A stretch of DNA of 64,000 nt from an uncultured Collinsella sp. (GTDB lineage Bacteria; Actinomycetota; Coriobacteriia; Coriobacteriales; Coriobacteriaceae), in assembly GCA_900757495.1 (NCBI GenBank), contig CAAENX010000002.1:155003-219002 (forward strand), written 5' to 3'. Position 1 is the stretch's first letter. The number at the start of each line of letters is the position of its first letter. Positions 16,867-25,153 of the stretch are shown piece after piece. The notes under the pieces were generated by a model. That model searched no databases and had not been told where the DNA came from. It saw only the letters and a program-made list of their open reading frames with translations. Position numbers and translations under genes: made by a program.

Positions 16867-18577
16867 AAAAGCGAAGACGGTCAATGTCCTTGAGGGGCCG
16901 ATAACCGAGTCGTGCGCCGAGTTTCCCGCGCGCCACGTGTTTATCAAGTGTCCAGAGTGCCGCCGTGTGATCGATGAGGCACGCCTACACGACAACCTCG
17001 AGGTCTGCCCTCGTTGCGGCAAACACTTTCGCGTGAGCGGTCGCGCGCGCATGCGCATGACGGTCGACGAGGGCACGTTTGAGGAATGGGATGCCAATCT
17101 GGCGTCGGAGGACTTCCTCTCGTTTCCCGGCTATGCCGATAAGCTCAAGAGCGTGAGCGAGCGTTCGGGCGAGCGCGATGCCGTTGTGTGCGGCAGGGGC
17201 AAAATCTGCGGTTGCGATACCGCGCTCTTCTTTATGGACGCTAACTTTATGATGGGCTCGATGGGCTCCGTGGTGGGCGAGAAGATCTGTCGCGCATTTG
17301 AGCGTGCGACCGAGCTGGGATTGCCAGTTGTCGGCTTTACCGTTTCGGGCGGTGCGCGCATGCAAGAGGGCGTGACCTCGCTTATGCAGATGGCCAAGAT
17401 TTCTGCGGCGGTTAGGCGCCACAGCGAGGCGGGCGGCCTGTATATCACGGTGCTCACCGACCCCACGACCGGAGGCGTAACCGCGAGCTTTGCCATGGAG
17501 GGCGACATTATCCTGGCCGAGCCCGATGCCCTGACGGCATTTGCCGGCCCGCGCGTGATCGAGCAGAACATGCACAAGCGCCTGCCCAAGGGATTCCAGC
17601 GCTCCGAGTTTTTGCTGGAGCACGGCTTTTGCGATGCCGTTGTTCCGCGTGGCGAGATTGCGCTCACGGTAGGCGAGCTGCTGGCGCTGCACGAAGGGCG
17701 CGCGCCCGGCCTGGGGGCACCGCATGAGATCGTGCATGCGGGTCGCCGCGGCAAAAAGCTGGGACACTTGTTTAAGCGCTCGCCGGCACCAAAAACCGCG
17801 CTCGAGATTGTCAAGCAGACCCGCTCGGCAGATCGCGCCACGGCGGGTGAGATGATCTCGCTGGGCCTGGATGGATTTGTGGAGCTGCACGGCGACCGTT
17901 ACTTTGGCGACGACGCCGCTGTGGTGGCTGGCATTGGCTGGAAAGACGGACGCCCCGTAACGGTCATCGCCATTGAGCGCGGCACCACGACCAAAGAGCG
18001 TATGCGCCGCAACTTTGGCATGGCGCATCCCGAGGGCTACCGCAAAGCGCGTCGCCTTATGCGCCAGGCCGAAAAGTTTGGTCGACCGGTTCTGTGCCTG
18101 GTCGATACTTCGGGCGCGTTTTGCGGCATCGGTGCCGAGGAGCGCGGCCAGGGCGAGGCAATTGCCCAGAATCTCATGGAGATGAGCGGCCTTAAGACGC
18201 CGATTGTCTCGGTGGTGACAGGCGAGGGCGGCTCTGGTGGCGCGCTGGCGCTGTCCGTGGCCGACCGCATCCTGATGCTCTCGAGCTCGGCCTATTCGGT
18301 CGTGAGCCCCGAGGCCTGTGCGTCGATCCTGTGGAAGGATACCGAGCGCGCGAATGAGGCCGCCGAGGCGCTTAAGCTCACGGCTCCCGATCTGTTGGCG
18401 CTCGGCATCATCGACGGCATTGTCGACGATAGGGGCCTGTCGCATGAGGAGATCGCCGGCGCCGTCATGTCCTCGGCATTTGATGCCTTCGATACGCTTG
18501 GGCAGCTCGACGACGCGACCCTCACAAACCTCCGCTACGAAAAGTACCGCGCAATCGGTCGGTACCGCACGATGTGA
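16853..18577 (+). CDS. accDA: Fused carboxyltransferase of acetyl-CoA carboxylase (AccD-AccA)
   Basis: A single 574-residue chain carries both carboxyltransferase halves. Residues about 1-290 are AccD-like: a zinc finger (CPEC, 18 residues, then CPRC, about 33-58) followed by MGSMGSVVGEKI and GGARMQEG. Residues about 300-574 are AccA-like: DGFVELHGDRYFGDDAAVVAG, GGSGGALALSVADRILML and SVVSPEACASILWKD. The two halves transfer the carboxyl from AccB-biotin to acetyl-CoA. In most bacteria they are separate genes, so the fusion is notable. The frame is unbroken, so it is not an error of two genes. The start is ATG 16853 or 16859. Last gene of the operon. Confidence 0.93.
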   Translation: MLMNRKAKTVNVLEGPITESCAEFPARHVFIKCPECRRVIDEARLHDNLEVCPRCGKHFRVSGRARMRMTVDEGTFEEWDANLASEDFLSFPGYADKLKSVSERSGERDAVVCGRGKICGCDTALFFMDANFMMGSMGSVVGEKICRAFERATELGLPVVGFTVSGGARMQEGVTSLMQMAKISAAVRRHSEAGGLYITVLTDPTTGGVTASFAMEGDIILAEPDALTAFAGPRVIEQNMHKRLPKGFQRSEFLLEHGFCDAVVPRGEIALTVGELLALHEGRAPGLGAPHEIVHAGRRGKKLGHLFKRSPAPKTALEIVKQTRSADRATAGEMISLGLDGFVELHGDRYFGDDAAVVAGIGWKDGRPVTVIAIERGTTTKERMRRNFGMAHPEGYRKARRLMRQAEKFGRPVLCLVDTSGAFCGIGAEERGQGEAIAQNLMEMSGLKTPIVSVVTGEGGSGGALALSVADRILMLSSSAYSVVSPEACASILWKDTERANEAAEALKLTAPDLLALGIIDGIVDDRGLSHEEIAGAVMSSAFDAFDTLGQLDDATLTNLRYEKYRAIGRYRTM

Positions 18578-18603
18578 CAAAGGGGCAGTCCGCATGTCAC
18601 ATT
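18577..18603 (+). repeat. Left copy of a 27/28-nt direct repeat bracketing the EIIC gene
   Basis: ACAAAGGGGCAGTCC-GCATGTCACATT at 18577-18603 matches 19841-19868 with one base change and one gap. It begins on the final base of accDA and ends 14 bp before the EIIC start. Confidence 0.75.
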
Positions 18604-18617
18604 GGGAAAGGCGTTCC

Positions 18618-19832
18618 ATGTCACAAGTTTCTAACACCTCGTTTACAACGACGGTTTCATCAAACGCCATGGCCGTGGTGGACTATCTGTCCAAAAGCAT
18701 GATGTCGGCGCTGCCGTTTATTGTCTGCGCGGCGTTGTTCCGCACCGTCGCCGTCATTATGGGCGAAGGCATGCTGGGCCTATGGTCTGCCGATTCCGAA
18801 ATCTATCGCCTGTTCTACAGTTGGCTCTATAACGCCGGTTACTACTTTTTGCCCATTTATCTTGGTTGGGCGGCCGCCCGCCAGCTCGGTTGCTCGGAGC
18901 AGCTGGGCATGATGCTGGGCGGCGTATTGATTGCGCCCGATCTGCTTAAGCTCGTCGATGCCGCATCGACGACGGGGGCATCGATGACTTCCGTGTATGG
19001 TCTGCTTCCCGCGCCGGTCAACGATTACACGACGACTGTTATTCCGGTTCTCATCTCGGTGCCCGTACTATGGCGAGTGGAGTGTTTCTTTCGGCGCGTT
19101 ATCCCTAAGGCTGTGGCGTTTTCGTTCGTTCCGTTTGCGACCATGCTTGTCATGGTTCCGGTTTCGCTGTGTATTACGGCGCCGGCGGGCAGCTATCTGG
19201 GCATGCTGTTGGGCCAGCTTATGTTTATGCTTGGCAATTCCGGTGGCATCGTGTCGCTGCTCACGCTCATGGGGCTTGCCGCGGGCTGGGAGTTCCTAAA
19301 GATCGCGGGCGTCAGCAACGTCGTCCTATCGCTCGCCTATGCGCAGTTTATGAGTGTGGGAACGGATTCGTGCATTCTGATCGCCGCGACGATGGCAACG
19401 TTCGCCGTTTGGGGCATGCCCTTTGGCGCGTCGCTCCGCGTTGCGGATAAGGACGAGAAGGCGCTCATGCTGGGCTATTCAATCTCGGGTGTTCTTGGCG
19501 GCGTAAGCGAGCCGGCGCTGTACGGTTGCGGCTTTAAATATGGCAGGTGCCTGACGTGCATGGCCATTGGCGGCGCCGTCGGAGGCCTTGTTGCGGCCGT
19601 GGGCCACGTTACGGCCTATACCATCGGCATGACGAATGTCCTCATGGTCATTGGCTTTGCCACAGGCGGCATCTCGAACCTGCTGTGGTGCTGCGTTGCC
19701 GGCGGTACGGCATTTGCGGTGTCTGCGGCGCTGAGCTACTGCTTTGGCGTGGTGCCGGCGAAGGGGCAGACGACGGGGGACGGAGTCGATTCGCCCGAAA
19801 CCTCGAAGAGCGCGGTCGAAGCAAGCGCATAA
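18618..19832 (+). CDS. PTS EIIC-type sugar permease (glucose/beta-glucoside superfamily), lone
   Basis: A 404-residue polytopic membrane protein with about ten hydrophobic segments and the EIIC signature LGGVSEPALYGCGFKYGR near residue 290-310. It resembles the membrane domain of beta-glucoside/sucrose-type PTS permeases, but there is no EIIB or EIIA domain and none in adjacent genes, so it would need domains made elsewhere or may have another role. The start at 18618 is chosen over ATG 18594 because the latter lies inside a repeat also found after the gene. Substrate unknown. Confidence 0.75.
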   Translation: MSQVSNTSFTTTVSSNAMAVVDYLSKSMMSALPFIVCAALFRTVAVIMGEGMLGLWSADSEIYRLFYSWLYNAGYYFLPIYLGWAAARQLGCSEQLGMMLGGVLIAPDLLKLVDAASTTGASMTSVYGLLPAPVNDYTTTVIPVLISVPVLWRVECFFRRVIPKAVAFSFVPFATMLVMVPVSLCITAPAGSYLGMLLGQLMFMLGNSGGIVSLLTLMGLAAGWEFLKIAGVSNVVLSLAYAQFMSVGTDSCILIAATMATFAVWGMPFGASLRVADKDEKALMLGYSISGVLGGVSEPALYGCGFKYGRCLTCMAIGGAVGGLVAAVGHVTAYTIGMTNVLMVIGFATGGISNLLWCCVAGGTAFAVSAALSYCFGVVPAKGQTTGDGVDSPETSKSAVEASA

Positions 19833-19840
19833 ATCGATCG

Positions 19841-19868
19841 ACAAAGGGACAGTCCTGCATGTCACATT
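19841..19868 (+). repeat. Right copy of the direct repeat bracketing the EIIC gene
   Basis: ACAAAGGGACAGTCCTGCATG followed by TCACATT lies 9 bp after the EIIC stop and repeats the block before the gene (18577-18603). Confidence 0.75.
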
Positions 19869-19982
19869 CCAAGGTCGTGGCCCATGTGGGTTGCGGCCTT
19901 TTTGTATCTGGGGGACAAAGTGGCTACACTACAATCCGTTTGAGCAATAGATATATAGGTAGTACCGTGGGGGCGGATATAG

Positions 19983-21137
19983 ATGGTCGAGTGGATTGTT
20001 CGTCGTGCGCAGGGCGACCGTGCGCGCGTGGGCACGTTGACGGGCGTGGTGTGTATTCTCGCCAATGTGGCACTATGTGCGGCGAAGGGTGCAATTGGTG
20101 TGGTTTCGGGATCGGTTTCGATCGTGGCGGATGCCATGAACAACCTGTCCGATGCCAGCTCGAACATCGTGAGCGTGCTGGGCTTTAAGCTGGCGAGCAA
20201 GCCGGCCGACCCCGAGCATCCTTACGGCCACGGTCGCTACGAGTATCTCTCGGGTCTGGTCGTGGCGGCACTCGTACTGATGATCGGCCTTGAGCTTATC
20301 AAGTCCTCGGTTGAGCGCGTCATCCACCCCGAACCTGTCGAGTTCTCGCTTGCCCTGGTGGCGGTACTGGCGCTTTCGATGGTTGTAAAGCTGTGGATGG
20401 CGGCCCTCAACCAAAAGCTCGGTGACCGCATTGAGTCCGAGACGCTGCATGCGACCGCGCAGGATTCCAAGAACGATGTTCTTGCTACGGGCGCCGTACT
20501 GGCGTGCGCAATTGTTTCGCAGGTGACGCACATCAATCTTGACGCATGGGTCGGCCTTGCCGTTGGCGCCTATATTGGCTGGAGTGGTTTTGAGCTTATC
20601 CAAGATACGGTGAGCCCGCTTTTGGGCCAGGCGCCCGACCCCAAGCTGGTCAAGCACATTCGAGACAAGATCATGAGCTATCCCGGCGTTTTGGGCGTCC
20701 ACGACCTTATGGTTCACGATTATGGTCCGGGCAGGAAGTTTGCAAGTGCGCACGCCGAGATGGCGGCCGAGGCCAGCCCGCTGGAAAGTCACGACACGCT
20801 CGATAACATCGAGCAGTCGTTTAGGGTCGAAGACAGCATGATCGTCACGCTTCACTACGATCCCATCGTGACCGATGACCCCAAGGTGGCGAGCATGCGC
20901 TTGCGCATTCACGCCATGGCTCAGGAGATCGATAACCGCCTCTCGATTCATGACCTACGCTGTGTGCCGGGTCCTACGCACACCAACGTGATCTTTGACT
21001 GCGTGCGTCCCTCGGATCTGCAGATGAGCGCCGAGGACCTAAAGCGTACGTTGGCAAAAAAGGTGGAATTCGAATACCCCAAGTCGATTGCCAAGATCAC
21101 GATCGACGAAGACTACGTAGGCCATACCCACGAGTAA
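19983..21137 (+). CDS. Cation diffusion facilitator family metal exporter
   Basis: A 384-residue CDF transporter, which exports divalent metals such as Zn, Mn or Fe in exchange for protons. Six predicted membrane segments lie in the first about 215 residues. The metal-site motifs are DAMNNLSDASSN (segment 2) and HATAQDSKNDVLATG (segment 5). HPYGHGRYEYLS lies between segments 2 and 3. The C-terminal cytoplasmic domain is longer than usual (about 165 residues) and ends in a His-containing tail. Which metal is carried cannot be decided from the sequence alone. Confidence 0.9.
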   Translation: MVEWIVRRAQGDRARVGTLTGVVCILANVALCAAKGAIGVVSGSVSIVADAMNNLSDASSNIVSVLGFKLASKPADPEHPYGHGRYEYLSGLVVAALVLMIGLELIKSSVERVIHPEPVEFSLALVAVLALSMVVKLWMAALNQKLGDRIESETLHATAQDSKNDVLATGAVLACAIVSQVTHINLDAWVGLAVGAYIGWSGFELIQDTVSPLLGQAPDPKLVKHIRDKIMSYPGVLGVHDLMVHDYGPGRKFASAHAEMAAEASPLESHDTLDNIEQSFRVEDSMIVTLHYDPIVTDDPKVASMRLRIHAMAQEIDNRLSIHDLRCVPGPTHTNVIFDCVRPSDLQMSAEDLKRTLAKKVEFEYPKSIAKITIDEDYVGHTHE

Positions 21138-21176
21138 GGCTGCGCCGGCAAAGCAGGTTATGCAGAAGGGGAGAGC

Positions 21177-21803
21177 ATGAAGAAGCTGTATCTACTCCGC
21201 CACGGTCAGACGGAGTTCAACGTTAAAAAGCTGGTCCAGGGCCGCTGCGATTCGCCGCTGACCGACCTGGGCCGCAAACAAGCGGGAATGGCTGCCGCAT
21301 GGCTCAAGAGCCACGACGTTGTCCCCGACAAAGTGGTCTCTTCGCCCTTAGGCCGAGCCATGGACACAGCTCAGCTCGTCGCAACCGAACTCCTTGGCCC
21401 GGACGCAGCAGTCGAGCCCTGCGAAGGCATCATCGAGCGCTGCTACGGAACCTTCGAGGAAGGCCCTCACGACGCATTACCTACCGACGTCTGGGATCCG
21501 GGCGAGGACTTGGTCCCCTTTGGAGGAGAGGGAAGCAAAACGTTGCAAGAACGCATGGTAGCTGCTCTCACCAATCTCATAAGCGCCGAGGACATCGAAA
21601 CCCTACTAGCAGTAAGCCACGGCAGCGCCAGCCGCCAATTCATCAAGGTCGCAGCCCCAGAGGGCTTCGAGCTCCCAACAAAACTCCCCAACTGCGCCAT
21701 CATGATTTTCAATTTTGATGAGGCAAAGCCACAAGCAGAAGGCGAGCCAATGCAATGCAAGTTCACCCTTCAGCAAATAGTGGACCCTCAACAAAGCCAT
21801 TAG
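21177..21803 (+). CDS. Histidine phosphatase family protein
   Basis: A 208-residue phosphoglycerate-mutase-fold protein. The catalytic LLRHGQTEFN is at residues 6-15, the Arg of SSPLGRAMDTA and the Glu of CEGIIERCYGTFEE follow, and the second catalytic His is in AVSHGSASR. This family includes alpha-ribazole and broad phosphatases; the substrate cannot be told. ATG at 21177 follows AAGGGGAGAG; it is 39 bp after the CDF gene, so the two may be co-transcribed. Confidence 0.85.
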   Translation: MKKLYLLRHGQTEFNVKKLVQGRCDSPLTDLGRKQAGMAAAWLKSHDVVPDKVVSSPLGRAMDTAQLVATELLGPDAAVEPCEGIIERCYGTFEEGPHDALPTDVWDPGEDLVPFGGEGSKTLQERMVAALTNLISAEDIETLLAVSHGSASRQFIKVAAPEGFELPTKLPNCAIMIFNFDEAKPQAEGEPMQCKFTLQQIVDPQQSH

Positions 21804-21838
21804 CCTGAGCGAGCAGAGTTAAGCAGACATCAACGTGT

Positions 21839-21995
21839 CGTCTCCCGAGCACGGCGGAGGGCCGGAGAAATATATTAAGGTCATCGCGAGTTCCGCACGC
21901 AAAGAAGGCCACTAAATGTGGCCTTCGTCTTGCGCAGGACTGTAGAGCAGGGACCTTAATATATTTCTACGACCCTCCGCCGTGCTCGGGAGACG
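21839..21995. ncRNA. Long hairpin element with conserved internal-loop core, copy 2
   Basis: Arms 21839-21882 and 21952-21995 are complementary over 44 bp with two mismatches. The 69-nt interior contains TCGCGAGTTCCGCACG (21884-21899), the hairpin GAAGGCCAC/GTGGCCTTC, and AGGACTGTAGAGCAG (21936-21950). The same two blocks occur in the element at 4578-4716, while outer arms and inner hairpin stem differ in sequence but keep pairing. In both copies CGCA just after the left block can pair TGCG before the right block. So the conserved parts form an asymmetric internal loop between two helices. It lies 36 bp after the phosphatase gene and about 260 bp before rplC. Confidence 0.7.
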
Positions 21996-22046
21996 TGCCA
22001 CGCACTTTACCTGCGTAAACAATGTGAGTGAAATATGAATCTCGAT

Positions 22047-22071
22047 GGATACGCCCGCAGCCGTGTATACT
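22047..22071 (+). promoter_or_regulatory. Candidate promoter/leader motif upstream of rplC
   Basis: GGATACGCCCGCAGCCGTG is followed directly by TATACT (22066-22071), a plausible -10. The block is shared with the regions before rpsL (4776) and rplB (23912). No good -35 is seen at 16-18 bp, so the exact role is open. About 185 bp of leader would precede rplC. Confidence 0.45.
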
Positions 22072-22254
22072 AAACAGCTGTGTGTAACCAGGGGAGTATT
22101 CTGGCTGGACAAAATGCCTGCTTAATAGGGTTGTCAGGTAGTCGGGGCGAAATACAAGGCTGGGGAGCACGTCGTGTAAGTAGTGGTCCTCTAGGGGCGT
22201 AGGCTCGGTGGTGTACGCATTGTCCCAAGACCACGCGAGAGTTGGGATCATATC

Positions 22255-22875
22255 TTGATCAGCATGATTCTCGGCCGCAAGATTGGCATGACCCAGGTTT
22301 GGGACGAGGACGACAACGTCGTTCCCGTCACGGTCATCCAGGCTGGCCCCTGCGCTGTCTCGCAGGTTAAAACTCAGGCAACCGACGGCTATGACGCCGT
22401 CCAGATCGGTTTCGGCGACATCAAGGCCAAGAACGTGAACAAGCCCATGGCTGGTCACTTCGCCAAGGCTGGCGTCGAGCCTGTCCGCTTCCTTCGTGAG
22501 GTCCGCGTCGAGAACGGCGAGGAGCACAAGGTCGGCGAGGTCGTCACCGTCGCTGATTTCGCTGATGTCGAGAAGGTCGACGTCATCGGTACCTCCAAGG
22601 GTAAGGGCTTCCAGGGTCGCATCAAGCGCTGGGGTCAGCGCCGCGGTCCTATGACGCATGGTTCTCACTTCCAGCGTCACCCCGGTTCTATCGGTCAGTG
22701 CGCCTATCCTGCGCGCGTCCTCAAGGGCGTCAAGATGGCCGGTCACATGGGTAACGAGCGCGTTACCGTCAAGAACCTTTCCGTTGTCCGCATCGATGCC
22801 GAGCAGAACCTCATCTTGGTCAAGGGCGCTGTCCCGGGTGCCAAGAATGGTCTCGTCGCCATCCGTATGGCCTAA
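22255..22875 (+). CDS. rplC: 50S ribosomal protein L3
   Basis: A 206-residue L3 (ILGRKIGMTQVWDEDDNVVP, GTSKGKGFQGRIKRW, GQRRGPMTHGSHFQRHPGS). The start is taken as TTG 22255 because GGGA lies 7 bp upstream and gives the usual few residues before ILGRKIG; ATG at 22264 is the alternative. First gene of the remaining S10 cluster; rpsJ, normally just before it, is at 8026. Confidence 0.96.
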   Translation: MISMILGRKIGMTQVWDEDDNVVPVTVIQAGPCAVSQVKTQATDGYDAVQIGFGDIKAKNVNKPMAGHFAKAGVEPVRFLREVRVENGEEHKVGEVVTVADFADVEKVDVIGTSKGKGFQGRIKRWGQRRGPMTHGSHFQRHPGSIGQCAYPARVLKGVKMAGHMGNERVTVKNLSVVRIDAEQNLILVKGAVPGAKNGLVAIRMA

Positions 22876-22921
22876 GGGCCCAGCCCATTTAGCCCAGCGT
22901 CATACCAAGGAGAACACTTAA

Positions 22922-23548
22922 ATGGCAAAGTTTGAAGTAAAGAACAGCGAGGGCAAGAAGGTCGCCGAGGCCGAGCTCGCCGCTGAGGTGTACGGCATCG
23001 AGCCGAACATCCACGTTATGCACCACATCGTCAAGTGCCAGATGGCCTCTTGGCGTCAGGGCACCCAGTCTGCTAAGGGTCGCTCTGAGGTTTCCGGTGG
23101 CGGCAAGAAGCCTTGGCGTCAGAAGGCCACCGGCCGTGCCCGCCAGGGTTCCATCCGTGCTGCCCAGTGGCGTCACGGTGGCGTTGTCTTCGCCCCCAAG
23201 CCCCGTTCCTACGCTAAGCGTATGAACAACAAGGAGGTCAAGCTGGCTATGCGCTCCGCGCTGTCCGCCAAGCTGGCCGATGGCGAGCTCGTGCTCGTCG
23301 ACGACTACGGCTTCGAGAAGCCTTCGACCAAGGCTGCCGTCGCCATGCTCAAGGCTCTCGGCCTTGAGGGCAAGCGTCTGACCATCATCGTTCGCGATGA
23401 GGACGTCAACGCCTACCTGTCGTTCCGCAACATTCCCAAGACGTTCATCATCACCGCTGACGAGGCCAACACCTACGATCTCGTCAACAACAACGCTGTG
23501 CTGATGCCCGCCGACATCGCCGCTCACTTCGGGGAGGTGCTTGCATAA
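22922..23548 (+). CDS. rplD: 50S ribosomal protein L4
   Basis: A 208-residue L4. The exposed loop that reaches the exit tunnel is recognisable: GGGKKPWRQKATGRARQGSI with R-GGVVFAPKPRSY after it. ATG at 22922 follows AAGGAGAAC. L4 represses the S10 operon in E. coli; no homologous leader was identified. rplW starts at the next base after its stop. Confidence 0.97.
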   Translation: MAKFEVKNSEGKKVAEAELAAEVYGIEPNIHVMHHIVKCQMASWRQGTQSAKGRSEVSGGGKKPWRQKATGRARQGSIRAAQWRHGGVVFAPKPRSYAKRMNNKEVKLAMRSALSAKLADGELVLVDDYGFEKPSTKAAVAMLKALGLEGKRLTIIVRDEDVNAYLSFRNIPKTFIITADEANTYDLVNNNAVLMPADIAAHFGEVLA

Positions 23549-23836
23549 ATGACCGCCCACGAGATCATCATCCGTCCGATCGTGTCCGAGCGTTCCTTCT
23601 CCGGCATGGAGCTGAACAAGTACACGTTCGAGGTCGCCAAGGATGCTAACAAGTATCAGATCAAGGACGCTGTCGAGGAGATCTTCGGCGTCAAGGTCGT
23701 TCGCGTGAACACCCTGACGGTCAAGCCCAAGACCAAGCGCGTGCGCTATGTCGCCGGCAAGACCCGTTCTTGGAAGAAGGCCATCGTCACGCTGGCCGAG
23801 GGCGACACCATCGAGGTCTTTGGCAACCAGGCCTAA
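23549..23836 (+). CDS. rplW: 50S ribosomal protein L23
   Basis: A 95-residue L23 (IIIRPIVSERSFSGMELNKY, EEIFGVKVVRVNTLTVKPK). Its ATG directly follows the rplD stop, with GGGGAGG inside the end of rplD as ribosome site. L23 borders the tunnel exit and docks trigger factor and SRP. A 179-bp gap with a hairpin separates it from rplB. Confidence 0.97.
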   Translation: MTAHEIIIRPIVSERSFSGMELNKYTFEVAKDANKYQIKDAVEEIFGVKVVRVNTLTVKPKTKRVRYVAGKTRSWKKAIVTLAEGDTIEVFGNQA

Positions 23837-23854
23837 GACTCGCTGCTGTTGAGT

Positions 23855-23936
23855 GAGCTCATGCCTCCCAAATAGGGGAGGCGGGAGCTCAAGGTTTTGG
23901 GCGTATAAAATGGACACGCCCGGAACCGTGTATACG
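23855..23936 (+). promoter_or_regulatory. Hairpin plus promoter-like motif in the rplW-rplB gap
   Basis: A two-part stem pairs GAGCTC (23855-23860) with GAGCTC (23885-23890) and GCCTCCC (23863-23869) with GGGGAGGC (23875-23882), followed by AAGGTTTT. Then GGACACGCCCGGAACCGTG leads into TATACG (23912-23936), the same block as before rplC and rpsL. The operon may be attenuated and re-started here. Confidence 0.5.
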
Positions 23937-24015
23937 TCCGGTGTCATCGCACCCGAGGCAGAACCTCGAATCCCTGTCTGCGATGGCTAACGGATTCCTA
24001 TTGAAAGGGATTGTA

Positions 24016-24846
24016 ATGGCTGTAAAGCACCTTAAGCCGACCTCCGCTGGTAGGCGTTGGCAGACGATCTCCGACTTCTCCGAGATCACCTGCACCAAGC
24101 CCGAGAAGTCTCTTCTCGAGCCCCTGCCTAAGAAGGCCGGTCGTAACAACAACGGCCGCATCACCACCCGCCACCAGGGCGGCGGCGTGAAGCGTCGTTA
24201 CCGCGTGATCGACTTCAAGCGCAACAAGGACGGCGTGCCCGCCAAGGTTGCCACGATCGAGTACGATCCGAATCGTTCCGCTCGCATCGCTCTGCTGCAC
24301 TACGCTGACGGTGAGAAGCGCTACATCCTGGCCCCCAAGGGCCTCGAGGTCGGTCAGACCATCATGTCCGGTTCTGACGCCGACATCAAGCCGGGCAACG
24401 CTCTGCCCCTCGCCGACATCCCCGTCGGTACGCTCATCCACGCCGTCGAGTTCCAGCCGGGCAAGGGCGCTGCTATCGCCCGTTCCGCCGGTAACTCCTG
24501 CCAGCTGATGGGTAAGGAGGGCAAGTACGCCATCGTCCGTATGCCTTCCTCCGAGATGCGCCGCATCCTCGTTACCTGCCGCGCCACCGTCGGTGAGGTC
24601 GGCAACGCCGATCACTCCAACATCGTCATCGGCAAGGCCGGCCGTAAGCGTCACATGAACGTGCGCCCGACCGTCCGCGGTACCGTCATGAACCCTGTCG
24701 ACCACCCGCACGGCGGTGGCGAGGGCAAGAACCACACCTCTGGTCGTCCCTCTGTTACCCCCTGGGGTAAGCCGACGAAGGGCCTTCGTACGCGCAAGAA
24801 GAAGAAGGTCTCGAACCAGCACATCATTCGTCGCCGTAAGAAGTAA
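24016..24846 (+). CDS. rplB: 50S ribosomal protein L2
   Basis: A 276-residue L2, needed for subunit joining and peptidyl transfer. GRNNNGRITTRHQGGGVKR and the C-terminal VDHPHGGGEGK containing the key His are intact. ATG at 24016 follows GAAAGGGA and gives the family N-terminus AVKHLKPTSAGRR; the frame extension to 23941 runs over the promoter-like motif. Confidence 0.98.
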   Translation: MAVKHLKPTSAGRRWQTISDFSEITCTKPEKSLLEPLPKKAGRNNNGRITTRHQGGGVKRRYRVIDFKRNKDGVPAKVATIEYDPNRSARIALLHYADGEKRYILAPKGLEVGQTIMSGSDADIKPGNALPLADIPVGTLIHAVEFQPGKGAAIARSAGNSCQLMGKEGKYAIVRMPSSEMRRILVTCRATVGEVGNADHSNIVIGKAGRKRHMNVRPTVRGTVMNPVDHPHGGGEGKNHTSGRPSVTPWGKPTKGLRTRKKKKVSNQHIIRRRKK

Positions 24847-24878
24847 TTTCGGATACCGAGTTTTAGGAGAAAGCACTT

Positions 24879-25139
24879 ATGAGCAGAAGTCTCAAAAAGG
24901 GCCCGTTCGTGGAGACTCGCCTTCTCTCGCGTATCACCGCGATGAACGAGGCTGGCAAGAAGGACGTCGTGAAGACCTGGTCTCGCGCGTCCACCATCTT
25001 CCCCGAGATGGTTGGTCACACCATCGCCGTCCACGACGGCCGCAAGCATGTGCCCGTGTATGTTACCGAGTCCATGGTTGGTCACAAGCTCGGCGAGTTC
25101 GCGCCGACTCGTACGTTCCGTGGCCACAAGGCCAAATAG
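24879..25139 (+). CDS. rpsS: 30S ribosomal protein S19
   Basis: An 86-residue S19 (SRSLKKGPFVETRL, TIFPEMVGHTIAVHDGRKHV, FAPTRTFRGHKAK). ATG at 24879 follows TTAGGAGAAA. Standard position between rplB and rplV. Confidence 0.98.
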   Translation: MSRSLKKGPFVETRLLSRITAMNEAGKKDVVKTWSRASTIFPEMVGHTIAVHDGRKHVPVYVTESMVGHKLGEFAPTRTFRGHKAK

Positions 25140-25153
25140 GGGGTTAACCGTAA

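Noticed and set aside
18318..18593. N-terminal extension of the EIIC gene within accDA
   Set aside because: Overlaps a certain gene and the extension is not hydrophobic or family-like.
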